Source: Candidatus Rokuibacteriota bacterium (GTDB lineage Bacteria; Methylomirabilota; Methylomirabilia; Rokubacteriales; CSP1-6). Taken from it: a stretch of 64,000 nt of DNA. Below the pieces are notes generated by a model. That model ran no database searches. It was not told the DNA's origin and worked only from the letters and a program-made list of their open reading frames with translations. The stretch lies in contig JACQFL010000050.1 of the NCBI GenBank assembly GCA_016200085.1, forward strand, positions 51,088-115,087. The letters run 5' to 3'. Of the stretch, positions 53,899 to 63,358 are shown piece by piece. Positions within the stretch are counted from its first letter, which is position 1. Every line of letters starts with the position of its first letter. A program made the translations under genes and the position numbers.

Positions 53899-54671
53899 CA
53901 GCGGGCCTTGGTGTATCCGAGGTAGATGCGCTGGACCTCGGGATCGAGACGGATCTCCGGCGGCGCGCCCTCGACGATCACGGAGCCTTGATGCATGACG
54001 GTGATCCGACGGGCGACCGCGAACACCACGTCCATGTCGTGCTCGGTGAACAGCACCGTCACTCCCGTGTCCGCCGCGATCCGCGCCACCAGGCCCATCA
54101 GCTGGTGACGCTCGCGGGGCGCCATGCCGGCGGTCGGCTCGTCCAGCATGAGGAGGCGCGGCTCGCTGGCGAGCGCGATCGCCAGCTCGAGCCGGCGCTG
54201 GTCGCCGTGCGAGAGGATGCCGCTCGGCTTGGGCGCCTGTTCCCCGAGCCCGACCCGCTCGAGGAGCGCGAGGGCGCCGTCCCGGTACAGATGCGCCGCG
54301 CGGGCGAAGAGGTTGTAGTGCCGGCGGTGGTGGGAGAGCAGGGCCGTCTGCACGTTCTCGAGAACGGTCAGACGCCGAAAGACGCTCGTGATCTGGAAGG
54401 TGCGGCCGATCCCGCGGCGGCACACCTCGTGAGGAGGCAGCGCGCTGATCTCCTGGCCGCCGAAATACACGAGACCGGAGTCGTGGCGGATGTCGCCGGT
54501 GATCAGGTTGAAGAGGGTCGTCTTCCCGGCGCCGTTCGGACCGATGATCGCCCGGAGGTCGCCACGCGGGATCGTGAGGTTCACGCCGTGGACGGCCCGG
54601 ACCCCGCCGAAGCGCTTCGTGAGCGCGCGCGTCTGGAGGACTACTTCGCGATCGACGGTCGCGGTCGCCAC
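53898..54671 (-). CDS. livG: Branched-chain amino acid-type ABC transporter ATPase (LivG)
   Basis: This 257-residue ATPase has GPNGAGKTT (Walker A), RTFQITSVFRRLTVLENV (the LivG-specific region), LSHGDQRRLELA where the signature is slightly altered (LSHGD rather than LSGGx), Walker B LLMLDEP, and FTEHDMD switch His. The GTG at 54671 lies within livM (31-nt overlap). It works with LivF, LivM and LivH. Confidence 0.94.
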   Translation of the reverse strand: MATATVDREVVLQTRALTKRFGGVRAVHGVNLTIPRGDLRAIIGPNGAGKTTLFNLITGDIRHDSGLVYFGGQEISALPPHEVCRRGIGRTFQITSVFRRLTVLENVQTALLSHHRRHYNLFARAAHLYRDGALALLERVGLGEQAPKPSGILSHGDQRRLELAIALASEPRLLMLDEPTAGMAPRERHQLMGLVARIAADTGVTVLFTEHDMDVVFAVARRITVMHQGSVIVEGAPPEIRLDPEVQRIYLGYTKAR

Positions 54672-55585
54672 GCACGCCTCCCGAGGAGTCCGACGAATCC
54701 TTGCGGCAGCAGCACGATCACCGCGATGACGATGGCGCCGAGGAACAGCGGCCAGTAGATCGGCGCCCACTTCGAGATGAGCCATTCGAGCATTTTGAAG
54801 CCGAAGGCGCCGGCGAGGGGGCCGTAGAAGGACTGCACGCCCCCCAGGAGGACGACCACCAGCGGCTCGAACGACTTGGTGAAGAACGCGAAGTCGGGGA
54901 AGACGCTTCCGTTGTGGAAGGCGAAGACGCCGCCGGCGATGCCCGAGAAGAACCCGGAGAGGACGAAGGCGTAGAGCTGGTGGCGGCGGACGTTCACCCC
55001 GATGAAACGGGCGCGCCGGGGGTTCTCCCGGATCGCCCTGAGCGCGTACCCGAAGGGCGAGGTCACGATGGCATGGAGCCCCAGGAAGGAGGTCCCGATC
55101 ACGAGCAGCGTGAAGTAGTAGTAGGCCGTCTGCGATCGCAGCAACGCGGGTGGCCAGATGTTCAGGAGCCCGTTGTCGCCGCCGGTCAGGCCGGTCCACT
55201 TGAAGATGACCGTGTAGACGATCTGACCGAAGGCCAGCGAGAGCATCGCGAAGTAGGTATGGGTCAGCCGGACGATGAAGAAGCCGAAGACGAGCGCGCC
55301 GAGCGCGGCCACGAACGGCGCGGCCGCGAGAGCGGCCAGCATCGGCCACCCGGCCTTCTGGGCCAGGAGGGCCGCCGCGTAGGCGCCGAGCGCGAAGTAC
55401 GCGGCGTGCCCGAACGAGACCATGCCGCCGAAGCCCATCAAGAGGTTGAAGGCGGTGGCGAAGAGCGCGACGACCGCGATCTCGATCAGGAGCACGATGA
55501 AGAACGTGGAGAGCACGAGCGGCAGGACGAGGGCGGCGGCGAGGCCGATCGCCCAGAGAGCGATCCCGCGGGGCACGCCCGTCAT
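54641..55585 (-). CDS. livM: Branched-chain amino acid-type ABC transporter permease (LivM)
   Basis: This 314-residue permease has about eight to ten helices. Typical LivM motifs are NLLMGFGGMVSFGHAAYFAL, the GLTGGDNGL loop and LRAIRENPRRARFIGVNVRR, the coupling segment for the ATPase. The start is ATG 55585, overlapping the LivH stop (ATGA). The C-terminal end overlaps livG. Confidence 0.94.
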   Translation of the reverse strand: MTGVPRGIALWAIGLAAALVLPLVLSTFFIVLLIEIAVVALFATAFNLLMGFGGMVSFGHAAYFALGAYAAALLAQKAGWPMLAALAAAPFVAALGALVFGFFIVRLTHTYFAMLSLAFGQIVYTVIFKWTGLTGGDNGLLNIWPPALLRSQTAYYYFTLLVIGTSFLGLHAIVTSPFGYALRAIRENPRRARFIGVNVRRHQLYAFVLSGFFSGIAGGVFAFHNGSVFPDFAFFTKSFEPLVVVLLGGVQSFYGPLAGAFGFKMLEWLISKWAPIYWPLFLGAIVIAVIVLLPQGFVGLLGRRAWRPRPSIAK

Positions 55586-56496
55586 TCCTCCGGGCGGCCG
55601 AGCAGTCCCCAGGGCCGCACGATCAGCACCACCGCCATGATCGCGAAGAGGAGGACGATCGACACGGCCGGGAAGATCAGGATGCCGAAGGACTGGAGCT
55701 CGCCGACCAGGAGCGCGCTGATCAGGCTGCCCGCGAAGCTTCCGAGGCCGCCGATGACGACCACGACGAAGGCGTTGATGAGGACGTCGGCGTCCATCCC
55801 GAGGGCCACCGCCACCGTCGGCGCCGCCAGCGCGCCGCCGAGCCCCGCCAGCCAGCTCCCGAAGACGAACACCTGCGTGTACAGCCTCGAGACGTTGACG
55901 CCGAGCGCTCCGAGCATCTCCCGGTCCACGGTGGCGGCGCGGACGAGCATGCCCCACCGGGTGCGATAGAAGACGAGCCAGAGCCCGACGGCGACCAGCG
56001 GGGACAGTCCCAGCACGAGCAGATAGTAGGACGGGAACGGCTGGCCGAAGATGCGGACGGAGCCCGCGAGCGCGTCCGGCCGGGGGACGCTCTTGTTGTC
56101 CGGGCCCCAGACGAGAAGGACGAGCGTCCCGATGACGAGGATCAGCCCGAAGGTGAGGATGAGCTGCATCATCGGGTCGCGACGATAGATCCGCCGGAGC
56201 AGCGTCACCTCGATCACCCCGCCCAGGATCGCCACGCCGACCGGGGCGAGGAGGAGCGCGATCCAGAAGCTCAGGGCACGCTCGGGCATCACCTCGATGA
56301 GCGTCACCATGAAGTAGGCGCTCACCATGTAGAAGCTCCCGTGGGCGAGGTTCACGATGCGCGTGACCCCGAAGATCAGGGACATGCCCACCGAGATCAG
56401 GAACAGGAACATCCCGACGCTGAGCCCGCTCATCACCTGGACCGCGATGAGCGGACCGTTGGTGATCCAGGGGAAGAGACTGGTGATCAGCTCCAC
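55582..56496 (-). CDS. livH: Branched-chain amino acid-type ABC transporter permease (LivH)
   Basis: This 304-residue permease has about eight helices with LISVGMSLIFGVTRIVNLAH (the family start), RTRWGMLVRAATVDREMLGA (coupling loop) and VVVIGGLGSFAGSLISALLV. It pairs with LivM to form the import channel. It follows the substrate-binding protein gene after 69 nt on the minus strand. Confidence 0.94.
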   Translation of the reverse strand: MELITSLFPWITNGPLIAVQVMSGLSVGMFLFLISVGMSLIFGVTRIVNLAHGSFYMVSAYFMVTLIEVMPERALSFWIALLLAPVGVAILGGVIEVTLLRRIYRRDPMMQLILTFGLILVIGTLVLLVWGPDNKSVPRPDALAGSVRIFGQPFPSYYLLVLGLSPLVAVGLWLVFYRTRWGMLVRAATVDREMLGALGVNVSRLYTQVFVFGSWLAGLGGALAAPTVAVALGMDADVLINAFVVVVIGGLGSFAGSLISALLVGELQSFGILIFPAVSIVLLFAIMAVVLIVRPWGLLGRPEE

Positions 56497-56565
56497 GGTC
56501 GGGCTCGACGGCGAGGAACGCGGGCAGGCGCCCCCCGGAACGCGGCGCCTGCCCGCGGGGGCATC

Positions 56566-57837
56566 CTATTTCTTCTTCGCGGCCGCCGCCGCCCGGAGCT
56601 GCGCGACCTCGTCACAGCTCTTGATGATGTCCTTGCCGTGGAACTCCTCGATGTCGGCGACGATCGGCTTGCCCTCCTTGTTCATCTTCACGACGCCGCC
56701 CCACTGCGGCGGGATCGCCTGCTGGTCACAGCCCCGCATGATCACCCTGCCCCACGGGAACTCCATCTCGAACCCCTCGCTCAGCACGCCGATGACCTTG
56801 TCGGGGTCCGTGCTCCTCGCCCGCTTGATGGCTTCGGCCATGATGTACGCGCTCGCGTAGCCCCACGAGGCGCCCAGCTTGGGCTGCGGGTCCTTCACGC
56901 CGTGGGCTTTCGCCCACTCCGTGTACTTGCGGTTCCACTCGGGGAGCTTGGGATGCCGCGCCAGCACCCCCTCGTCGTACCAGGGGAAGGTGGTGGTGAT
57001 GGCGCCGATGGGCGCCTCCTTGCCGAGGGGATCCAGCTCGTCGGGGGTTCCGATGGCGGGGGTGAAGTAGTGGAGCTTCTCCACGAGCCCGAAGGGCCGG
57101 GCCTGCTTCACGAAGGCGATCTCCTGGGCCCCCCACAGGCCGCTGAAGAACGCCTCCGCCCCCGACTGGAGCAGGGCGGTGATGTAGGAGCTGTGATCGC
57201 TCTCGCCGAGCTTCGGCCAGTTCTGCTGGACCACCTGCACGTCGGGCCTGAGATGCTTGAGGAAGGCCCAGAACTCCTCCCATAGATTTTGGCCGTACTC
57301 GTAGTCCGGCGAGATGTGCGCCCACTTCTTGTACGGGAAGCTCGCGGCTTTCCTGGCCACCACCCGCACGTACTGGTTCACGTTGTTGGTGGTGTGCGCG
57401 ACGTACCGGTGCCCCTCGTCCCAGGTCAGGCGCGAGGTCTGGCAGTGGGTGGCGAAGTAGAGCACCTTGGCGTCCTTCGCGTACGCGGAGATCGCCAGCC
57501 CCACCGCGCTGGTGATGCAGCCGGCGAGGAAGTCGACTTTTTCCTGGAGCACCAGCTCCCGCGCCGCCTTGACCGCCTCGTCGGGCTTGAGCTTGTCGTC
57601 GCGATGGATGAACTCGAGGGGCCGGCCGAGGACACCGCCGGCGTCGTTGATCTCCTTGGTGGCCATCGCCAGCCCCTCCTTGTAGGGGAAGGTGAAGACG
57701 GTGGCGACGCCGCTGTACGAGTTGATCTCGCCGATCCGGATCGGCTGCTTGCCCTGGGCGGCGGCGGGCCCGACGGCGACCGTCAGGCCCAGCAGCGCCA
57801 CCATCGGCCACACCGCGCTCGTCGATCGCGTCCACAT
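56566..57837 (-). CDS. Periplasmic substrate-binding protein of the liv-type ABC transporter
   Basis: This 423-residue protein has a signal peptide (MVALLGLTVAVGPAAAQG) and the type I periplasmic binding fold: IRIGEINSYSGVATVFTFPY, ATKEINDAGGVLGRPLEFIH, ISPDYEYGQNLWEEFWAFLK and GASWGYASAYIMAEAIKRA. It delivers a small solute to LivHM. Homologues of this group often bind amino acids, amides or aromatic acids, so the substrate is uncertain. The ATG at 57837 follows a GGGAGG Shine-Dalgarno. It is the first gene of the operon, behind a strong promoter (57886-57915). Confidence 0.93.
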   Translation of the reverse strand: MWTRSTSAVWPMVALLGLTVAVGPAAAQGKQPIRIGEINSYSGVATVFTFPYKEGLAMATKEINDAGGVLGRPLEFIHRDDKLKPDEAVKAARELVLQEKVDFLAGCITSAVGLAISAYAKDAKVLYFATHCQTSRLTWDEGHRYVAHTTNNVNQYVRVVARKAASFPYKKWAHISPDYEYGQNLWEEFWAFLKHLRPDVQVVQQNWPKLGESDHSSYITALLQSGAEAFFSGLWGAQEIAFVKQARPFGLVEKLHYFTPAIGTPDELDPLGKEAPIGAITTTFPWYDEGVLARHPKLPEWNRKYTEWAKAHGVKDPQPKLGASWGYASAYIMAEAIKRARSTDPDKVIGVLSEGFEMEFPWGRVIMRGCDQQAIPPQWGGVVKMNKEGKPIVADIEEFHGKDIIKSCDEVAQLRAAAAAKKK

Positions 57838-57885
57838 GGTCTGGACACCTCCCGGGGGGGGTCGCACCGCGCAAAAGGTGGTGGG

Positions 57886-57915
57886 AGATTGCCTGCCGCG
57901 GGACGGGTTTGTCAA
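57886..57915 (-). promoter_or_regulatory. Sigma-70-like promoter of the liv operon
   Basis: On the minus strand, consensus TTGACA (57910-57915), an 18-nt spacer and CAATCT (57886-57891) lie about 50 nt upstream of the substrate-binding-protein start. Confidence 0.55.
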
Positions 57916-57993
57916 GACGCATCGGGCCGACGATACGAGCCGGCGTCGTCGCCCTGCCGAGCGCTCCTCGACCCTCGAGCTCGATCTCCCGTC

Positions 57994-58464
57994 CTAGCGC
58001 GCGGCCCGGCGAGGCCCCGCGAGCTCGCGCGCGATGCGCACGCACCAGTCCACCACCTCGCGCTCGCCCAGCTCGCCGAAGGCCTGGGCGATGCGGAGCA
58101 CGCCCTCGAGGTCGCGGGCGCGGCGGGCGTGCACGAAGGCCTGCAGGTACATGTCCCGGGCGTCGGCGAAGAACAGCGTGTGCATGCCCGCCACGTCGCC
58201 GATCCTGAGCGCGGCATCGCCGAGCGCGACGATGCCTCGCCAGTCCCCGGACGCCAGCGCGGCGGCATAGCCGTGGCGCCAGGCCGCCATCGCGGTCCCG
58301 ACGTTGCGCTCCTGCAGCGCGTGCCGCACCTCGTCCAGGCACACCGGCCAGGCGCGGGGGAGAGCGGCCGCCGATGTCTCGTCGATGAAGGCCGCGGTCA
58401 AGGCCATCCATGTGCGGCGCCACGTCCCGGCCGGCTCGAGCACTGCCCGCGCGTTCGTGTCCAT
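57994..58464 (-). CDS. Small helical protein of unknown function
   Basis: This 156-residue protein is almost all alpha-helical with paired-helix spacing (ALASGDWRGIVALGDAALRI, RDLEGVLRIAQAFGELGERE), similar to TPR or HAT-like pairs, so a protein-binding role is possible. The ATG at 58464 has a GGGAGGGG Shine-Dalgarno; the longer frame upstream has no support. No signal or membrane segment is seen. I do not recognise the family. It is divergent from the nicotinate phosphoribosyltransferase gene. Confidence 0.65.
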   Translation of the reverse strand: MDTNARAVLEPAGTWRRTWMALTAAFIDETSAAALPRAWPVCLDEVRHALQERNVGTAMAAWRHGYAAALASGDWRGIVALGDAALRIGDVAGMHTLFFADARDMYLQAFVHARRARDLEGVLRIAQAFGELGEREVVDWCVRIARELAGPRRAAR

Positions 58465-58608
58465 GTCCCCTCCCTGGGCGATCGGGTGGATCGCGGGGAG
58501 AGGCCGCACGATGCGTGCCACACCACGCCCCAATGACCGCGCGGGCTTGCGCGGCCGCGCGCCGGTGGCGGTGGTGGTGCATCGGGCACGGCGCCTGGAC
58601 GCGGCGCG

Positions 58609-58637
58609 TTGACTTGCCCGATCCCTTCTGCCAGAAT
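58609..58637 (+). promoter_or_regulatory. Sigma-70-like promoter of the pncB-trp operon
   Basis: TTGACT (58609-58614), a 17-nt spacer and CAGAAT (58632-58637) lie 45 nt upstream of ATG 58682. No trp leader peptide or attenuator is evident between the promoter and the start. Confidence 0.55.
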
Positions 58638-58681
58638 TTCCCGCACTCCGACGCGGTCCCAGCGCGCGCCGGGGGGAACCC

Positions 58682-59896
58682 ATGGCTGACGTCCCGAGAC
58701 GCCCGTTCCACACCGCCGTTGACGCCGACATCAAGACCGGCGAGGTCTCGGACGTCTACTTCGCCCGCACCGTGGAGATCTTGAAGTCCCGCCAGGACAG
58801 GAAGCGCGTGAAGGCCGAGGTGTACCTCAAGTCGCTCCCGGAGGACTGGCAGTGGGGCGTCCTCGCCGGGATCGAGGAGGTGGCCGGCCTCCTGGCGGGC
58901 GTGGCCGTCGACGTCCGCGCCATGGACGAAGGCACGCTGTTCGGCCCCTACCAGCCCGTGCTCGCGCTCGAGGGGACGTACGTCGACTGGGCGCAGTACG
59001 AGACGGCGCTGCTCGGCCTGCTCTGCCAGGCTTCCGGCATCGCCACCAAGGCGGCGCGGTGCCGGAAGGCGGCGGGCGACCGGCAGGTGATCTCGTTCGG
59101 CGCCCGGCGCATGCACCCGGCGCTCGCGCCCATGATCGAGCGCAACGCCTTCATCGGGGGCTGCGACGGGGTGGCGGTGGCCAAGGCCGCCGAGCTCATC
59201 GACGCCGATCCCATGGGCACCATCCCCCACGCGCTGATCCTCATGGTGGGCGACACGGTGGAGGCGCTCCGCGCCTTCCACGAGGTCATCGACCCCAAGG
59301 TCCGTCGCGTGGCCCTCATCGACACGCTCCAGGACGAGAAGTTCGAGGCGATCCGGGTGGCGCAGGCCCTCGGCAAGGATCTCTACGCCGTGCGGCTGGA
59401 CACGCCGTCGTCGCGCCGCGGCGACTTCTACCGGATCATCGAGGAGGTCCGCTGGGAGCTCGACCTCCGTGGCTTCGACCACGTCAAGATCATCGCCTCC
59501 GGTGGGGTGGACGAGTACGAGATCTTCCACCTCAACCCCGTGGTCGACGGCTACGGCGTGGGCACGGCCATCGCGAACGCGCCCGTCCTGAACTTCGCGC
59601 TCGACATCATGGAGATCGAGGGCGTCGCCATCGCCAAGCGCGGCAAGTGGTCGGGCGCCAAGGACGTCCTGCGGTGCCGCCCGTGCGGCGCCACCGTCGT
59701 GGTGCCGGCCGGCGCGCGGCCGGCGCCCTGCCCGTGCGGGGGGGTCTGGGAGCCGCTGCTCAAGCCCCTCGTCGCCGGCGGCCGCGTGGTCCGGGACCTG
59801 CCCCCGCCGCGCACGGTGCGCGACTTCGTCCTCGACCAGCTCACCCGGGTGCCCCTGGAGACCCTGCGCCGCGCCGGCGCGCGGCGCGATTTCTGA
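58682..59896 (+). CDS. Nicotinate phosphoribosyltransferase
   Basis: This 404-residue enzyme makes nicotinate mononucleotide from nicotinate and PRPP in NAD salvage. Motifs are GEVSDVYFARTVEIL, GPYQPVLALEGTYVDWAQYE, QVISFGARRMHPALAPMIER and KIIASGGVDEYEIFHLNPVV (phosphate-binding region of the barrel), with a C-terminal zinc-ribbon-like CRPCGATVVVPAG...CPCGG segment. The ribbon suggests the archaeal/thermophile-type subfamily rather than E. coli PncB. Its promoter is at 58609-58637; trpC follows after 28 nt, so NAD salvage and tryptophan synthesis share an mRNA. Confidence 0.88.
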   Translation: MADVPRRPFHTAVDADIKTGEVSDVYFARTVEILKSRQDRKRVKAEVYLKSLPEDWQWGVLAGIEEVAGLLAGVAVDVRAMDEGTLFGPYQPVLALEGTYVDWAQYETALLGLLCQASGIATKAARCRKAAGDRQVISFGARRMHPALAPMIERNAFIGGCDGVAVAKAAELIDADPMGTIPHALILMVGDTVEALRAFHEVIDPKVRRVALIDTLQDEKFEAIRVAQALGKDLYAVRLDTPSSRRGDFYRIIEEVRWELDLRGFDHVKIIASGGVDEYEIFHLNPVVDGYGVGTAIANAPVLNFALDIMEIEGVAIAKRGKWSGAKDVLRCRPCGATVVVPAGARPAPCPCGGVWEPLLKPLVAGGRVVRDLPPPRTVRDFVLDQLTRVPLETLRRAGARRDF

Positions 59897-59924
59897 GGGG
59901 AACGCCGAGCCGGCGCACCTGAGC

Positions 59925-60707
59925 ATGGGCATCCTGGACGACATCGTCGCCGACAAGCGCATCGAGGTGGCCCGGCGCCGCGCGGAGACGCCCGAGCCCG
60001 AGCTCGTCCGCCGGTGCCGCGCGCGGCCCCCGGCGCGGGACTTCGAGGAAGCGCTGCGGCGGGGACCCGCCCCCGTCCGCCTCATCGCCGAGGTCAAGAA
60101 GGCCTCGCCGTCGCGTGGCGTGCTCGCCGCCGCCTTCGACCCCGTCGCCCTCGCGACCGTGTACGCGGCCAACGGCGCCGCCGCGATCTCCGTGCTCACC
60201 GACGAGAAGTACTTCCAGGGCAGCCTCGGCTTCCTCGAGGAGGTCCGCGGGGCCGTCGGCGTGCCCGTGCTGAGGAAGGACTTCACGATCGACGAGTACC
60301 AGGTGTGGGAATCCCGCGCGGCGGGAGCCGACGCCCTGCTGCTCATCGTGTCGATCCTCGATCCCGGCCTCCTGCGCGACCTCCTCGACGCGGCCAAGGG
60401 CCTGGGCCTCGCCGCACTCGTGGAGACCCACACCACGGCCGAGATCGACGTGGCGGCGGCGGCGGGCGCGCGGCTGGTCGGCATCAACAACCGCGACCTG
60501 GCGACGTTCGAGACCCGCATCGAGACGACGCTCGAGCTGATGCCTCACGTGCCCCCGGGCACCCTCGTCGTGAGCGAGAGCGGCTTCACCTCGGCGGCGG
60601 ACGTGCGCCGGGTGGTCGCGGCCGGCGCCGCCGCGGTGCTGGTCGGCGAGGGGCTGGTGCGGGCGGGCGACGTGGCGGCCAAGGTGCGGGAGCTGCGGCT
60701 GGCGTGA
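59925..60707 (+). CDS. trpC: Indole-3-glycerol phosphate synthase
   Basis: This 260-residue TIM-barrel enzyme closes the indole ring in tryptophan synthesis. Key motifs are AEVKKASPSRGVL (catalytic Lys), VLTDEKYFQGS (Glu/Lys), VLRKDFTIDEYQV (Lys), VGINNRDLATFETRIETT (Asn) and VSESGF (Glu). The ATG at 59925 begins MGILDDIVADKRIEV, the standard start. Its stop overlaps the trpF GTG (GTGA). Confidence 0.96.
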   Translation: MGILDDIVADKRIEVARRRAETPEPELVRRCRARPPARDFEEALRRGPAPVRLIAEVKKASPSRGVLAAAFDPVALATVYAANGAAAISVLTDEKYFQGSLGFLEEVRGAVGVPVLRKDFTIDEYQVWESRAAGADALLLIVSILDPGLLRDLLDAAKGLGLAALVETHTTAEIDVAAAAGARLVGINNRDLATFETRIETTLELMPHVPPGTLVVSESGFTSAADVRRVVAAGAAAVLVGEGLVRAGDVAAKVRELRLA

Positions 60708-61351
60708 TCAAGATCAAGATCTGCGGCATCACCGGCGTCGAGGACGCCATGACGGCGGTGGAGGCGGGCGCCGACGCGCTCGGCTTCATCTTCGTGGAGG
60801 GCACCCCCCGCTACGTCAAGCCCGAGCAGGCGGCCGCCATCGTCCGCGCGCTGCCGCCGTTCGTGACGCCGGTCGGCGTCTTCTGGGACCATCCCGCCGA
60901 CCACATCAAGGCCGTGGCCGAGGCCTGTGGCCTGCGCGCGCTGCAGTTCCACGGCGACGAGCCCCCGGAGGCGCTCGTCCAGCACGCGCTGCCCGCGATC
61001 AAGACCGTCAAGCTCGCGCCGTCGGTGGACCTCGGCGGCAAGCCGCCGTGGGCGTTCGGGGTGGCCGAGCGCTACCGGGGCTGCGCGGCCGCGATCCTGC
61101 TCGACAGCGCCGCGCGGTGGAGCGAGGGCGAGCCGCGCCAGCCCATCGAGTGGACGGTCGCGCGCCAGCTCGCCGCCGGCGCCTGGCGCATCATCCTGTC
61201 GGCCGGCCTGACCCCCGACAACGTGGGCAGGGCCATCACGACCGTTCGACCGTACGCCGTCGATGTGAATTCAGGCGTGGAGGCGTCCCCGGGGCGCAAG
61301 GACCCCGATAAAGTATGGCGCTTCGTGACCGAGGCGCGCCGGGCGCTCTGA
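60704..61351 (+). CDS. trpF: Phosphoribosylanthranilate isomerase
   Basis: This 215-residue barrel enzyme catalyses the Amadori step before Trp[21 protein letters not shown] holds the catalytic Cys, [10 protein letters not shown] and [16 protein letters not shown] hold the catalytic Asp and phosphate loop. The GTG at 60704 overlaps the trpC stop, and the TGA overlaps the trpB ATG (TGATG). Confidence 0.95.
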   Translation: MIKIKICGITGVEDAMTAVEAGADALGFIFVEGTPRYVKPEQAAAIVRALPPFVTPVGVFWDHPADHIKAVAEACGLRALQFHGDEPPEALVQHALPAIKTVKLAPSVDLGGKPPWAFGVAERYRGCAAAILLDSAARWSEGEPRQPIEWTVARQLAAGAWRIILSAGLTPDNVGRAITTVRPYAVDVNSGVEASPGRKDPDKVWRFVTEARRAL

Positions 61352-62556
61352 TGGCGCGGCCCACGCTCCCCGACGCGCGGGGGCACTTCGGGCGCTACGG
61401 CGGCCGGTACGTGCCCGAGGCCCTCATGGCGCCCCTCATCGAGCTCGAGCACGCCTGGCAGCGCGCCCGCGCCGACCGCGGCTGGCAGCGCGAGCTCGCC
61501 CGGCTGCTCCACGAGTACGCGGGCCGCCCGACGCCGCTCTACTTCGCGCGCCGGCTCAGCGAGCACGTGGGCGGGGCGGGAATCTATCTCAAGCGCGAGG
61601 ACCTCTGTCACACCGGCGCGCACAAGATCAACAACGTCCTCGGCCAGGCGCTGCTCGCCCGCCGCATGAAGAAGCCGCGCGTGATCGCCGAGACGGGCGC
61701 CGGCCAGCACGGCGTGGCCAGCGCCACCGCGGCCGCCTTGCTCGGGCTCGAGTGCCAGGTGTACATGGGCGCGGAGGACGTCACCCGCCAGGCCCTCAAC
61801 GTGTTCCGCATGCGGCTGCTCGGCGCGCGCGTGATCGTGGTCGAGGCGGGCAGTCGCACCCTGAAGGACGCCATCAACGAGGCGATGCGCGACTGGGTGG
61901 CGAATGTCCGGACGACCTACTACCTGCTCGGGTCGGCGATGGGACCGCATCCCTATCCCGTCATGGTGCGGGATCTGCAATGTGTCATCGGGCGCGAGGC
62001 GCGGCGGCAGGCGCGTGCGGCCCTCGGCCGGCTGCCCGACGTCGTCATGGCCTGCGTGGGGGGCGGCTCGAACGCCATCGGCCTCTTCCACCCGTTCATC
62101 GGGGACCGCCGCGTGCGCATCGTCGGTGTCGAGGCCGGCGGGCACGGGGTGGCCACCGGCCGCCACGGCGCCTCGCTCTCGGCGGGACGGGTGGGCGTGC
62201 TGCACGGCTGCATGAGCTACCTGCTCCAGAACGACGACGGGCAGATCGCCGAGGCGCACTCGATCTCCGCCGGCCTCGACTATCCCGGGGTCGGCCCCGA
62301 GCACGCCTACTACAAGGACACCGGGCGCTTCGAGTTCGTGTCCATCACCGACGAGGAGGCGCTGGAGGGCTTCCACGCGCTGGCGCGGCTCGAGGGGATC
62401 ATGCCGGCGCTGGAGTCCTCCCACGCCGTGGCCCACGCCATGCGCCTGGCCAAGCAGCTGTCGCGCTCGAAGGTCATCGTGGTCGGGCTCTCGGGGCGTG
62501 GTGACAAGGACGTGCACGTGATCGCGAAGGCGCTCGGCACGGAGGGCCTGCCGTGA
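61351..62556 (+). CDS. trpB: Tryptophan synthase beta chain
   Basis: This 401-residue PLP enzyme joins indole and serine. Motifs are [36 protein letters not shown] (the Lys in HTGAHKIN forms the PLP Schiff base), [20 protein letters not shown] and [15 protein letters not shown] (phosphate loop). Length is normal. The start is ATG 61351; the stop overlaps the trpA GTG (GTGA). Confidence 0.97.
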   Translation: MARPTLPDARGHFGRYGGRYVPEALMAPLIELEHAWQRARADRGWQRELARLLHEYAGRPTPLYFARRLSEHVGGAGIYLKREDLCHTGAHKINNVLGQALLARRMKKPRVIAETGAGQHGVASATAAALLGLECQVYMGAEDVTRQALNVFRMRLLGARVIVVEAGSRTLKDAINEAMRDWVANVRTTYYLLGSAMGPHPYPVMVRDLQCVIGREARRQARAALGRLPDVVMACVGGGSNAIGLFHPFIGDRRVRIVGVEAGGHGVATGRHGASLSAGRVGVLHGCMSYLLQNDDGQIAEAHSISAGLDYPGVGPEHAYYKDTGRFEFVSITDEEALEGFHALARLEGIMPALESSHAVAHAMRLAKQLSRSKVIVVGLSGRGDKDVHVIAKALGTEGLP

Positions 62557-63356
62557 GCCGCATCGACACCGCGTTCGCGCGCCTGCGGGCCGCCGGAGAG
62601 CGGGCCCTCATCCCGTACTTCAGCGCCGGCGACCCCTCGCTCGACGCCACGCGGCGCCTCGTCGTCGCCGCCGAGCGGGCGGGCGCCGACCTCGTCGAGC
62701 TCGGCATCCCCTTCTCGGACCCGATCGGCGACGGTCCCGTCATCCAGCGCGGCAGCGCGCGCGGCCTCGCCGCGGGCGCGACGCTCGCGCGGGTGCTCGA
62801 GCTGGTCGCGGGCGTGCGCGGCGAGGTGCGGATCCCCCTGGTGCTGATGGGCTACTACAACCCGATCCTCGCCTTCGGGCTCAAGGCCTTCGCCCGCGCC
62901 GCGGTGGACGTCGGCGTCGACGGCGTCATCGTCCCCGACCTGCCGCCGGACGAGGCGGACGAGCTGGATGCGGAGGCCGAGCCCGCCGGACTCGACCTCG
63001 TGCACCTCGTCGCGCCCACGTCGACGGCGGCGCGGGTGAGGATGATCGCGCGGCGCAGCCGCGGCTTCGTCTACGTGGTCTCGCTCATGGGCGTCACCGG
63101 CGAGCGCGCGACGCTGCCGCCCGATCTGGCCGCCCAGATCCGCGCCGTGCGCCTCGTGACCACCAAGCCGGTGTGCGTCGGCTTCGGCATCGGCCGGCCC
63201 GAGCAGGTGCGCGCCGTGGGCGCGCGGGCCGACGGCGTCATCGTCGGCTCCGCGGTGGTCCGGCTGATCGAGGAACGTGCCACGTCACCGTCGCTCGTCG
63301 ACGACGTCGCCGCCTTCATCGCCGCGCTGAAAGCGCCCTTGCGGGCGGGGGGCTAG
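62553..63356 (+). CDS. trpA: Tryptophan synthase alpha chain
   Basis: This 267-residue barrel protein cleaves indole-3-glycerol phosphate for TrpB. It has [32 protein letters not shown] with the catalytic Glu, [13 protein letters not shown] with the catalytic Asp, and [15 protein letters not shown] (phosphate loop). The GTG at 62553 overlaps the trpB stop. The gap to accD is 2 nt, a common order in many bacteria. Confidence 0.96.
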   Translation: MSRIDTAFARLRAAGERALIPYFSAGDPSLDATRRLVVAAERAGADLVELGIPFSDPIGDGPVIQRGSARGLAAGATLARVLELVAGVRGEVRIPLVLMGYYNPILAFGLKAFARAAVDVGVDGVIVPDLPPDEADELDAEAEPAGLDLVHLVAPTSTAARVRMIARRSRGFVYVVSLMGVTGERATLPPDLAAQIRAVRLVTTKPVCVGFGIGRPEQVRAVGARADGVIVGSAVVRLIEERATSPSLVDDVAAFIAALKAPLRAGG

Positions 63357-63358
63357 CG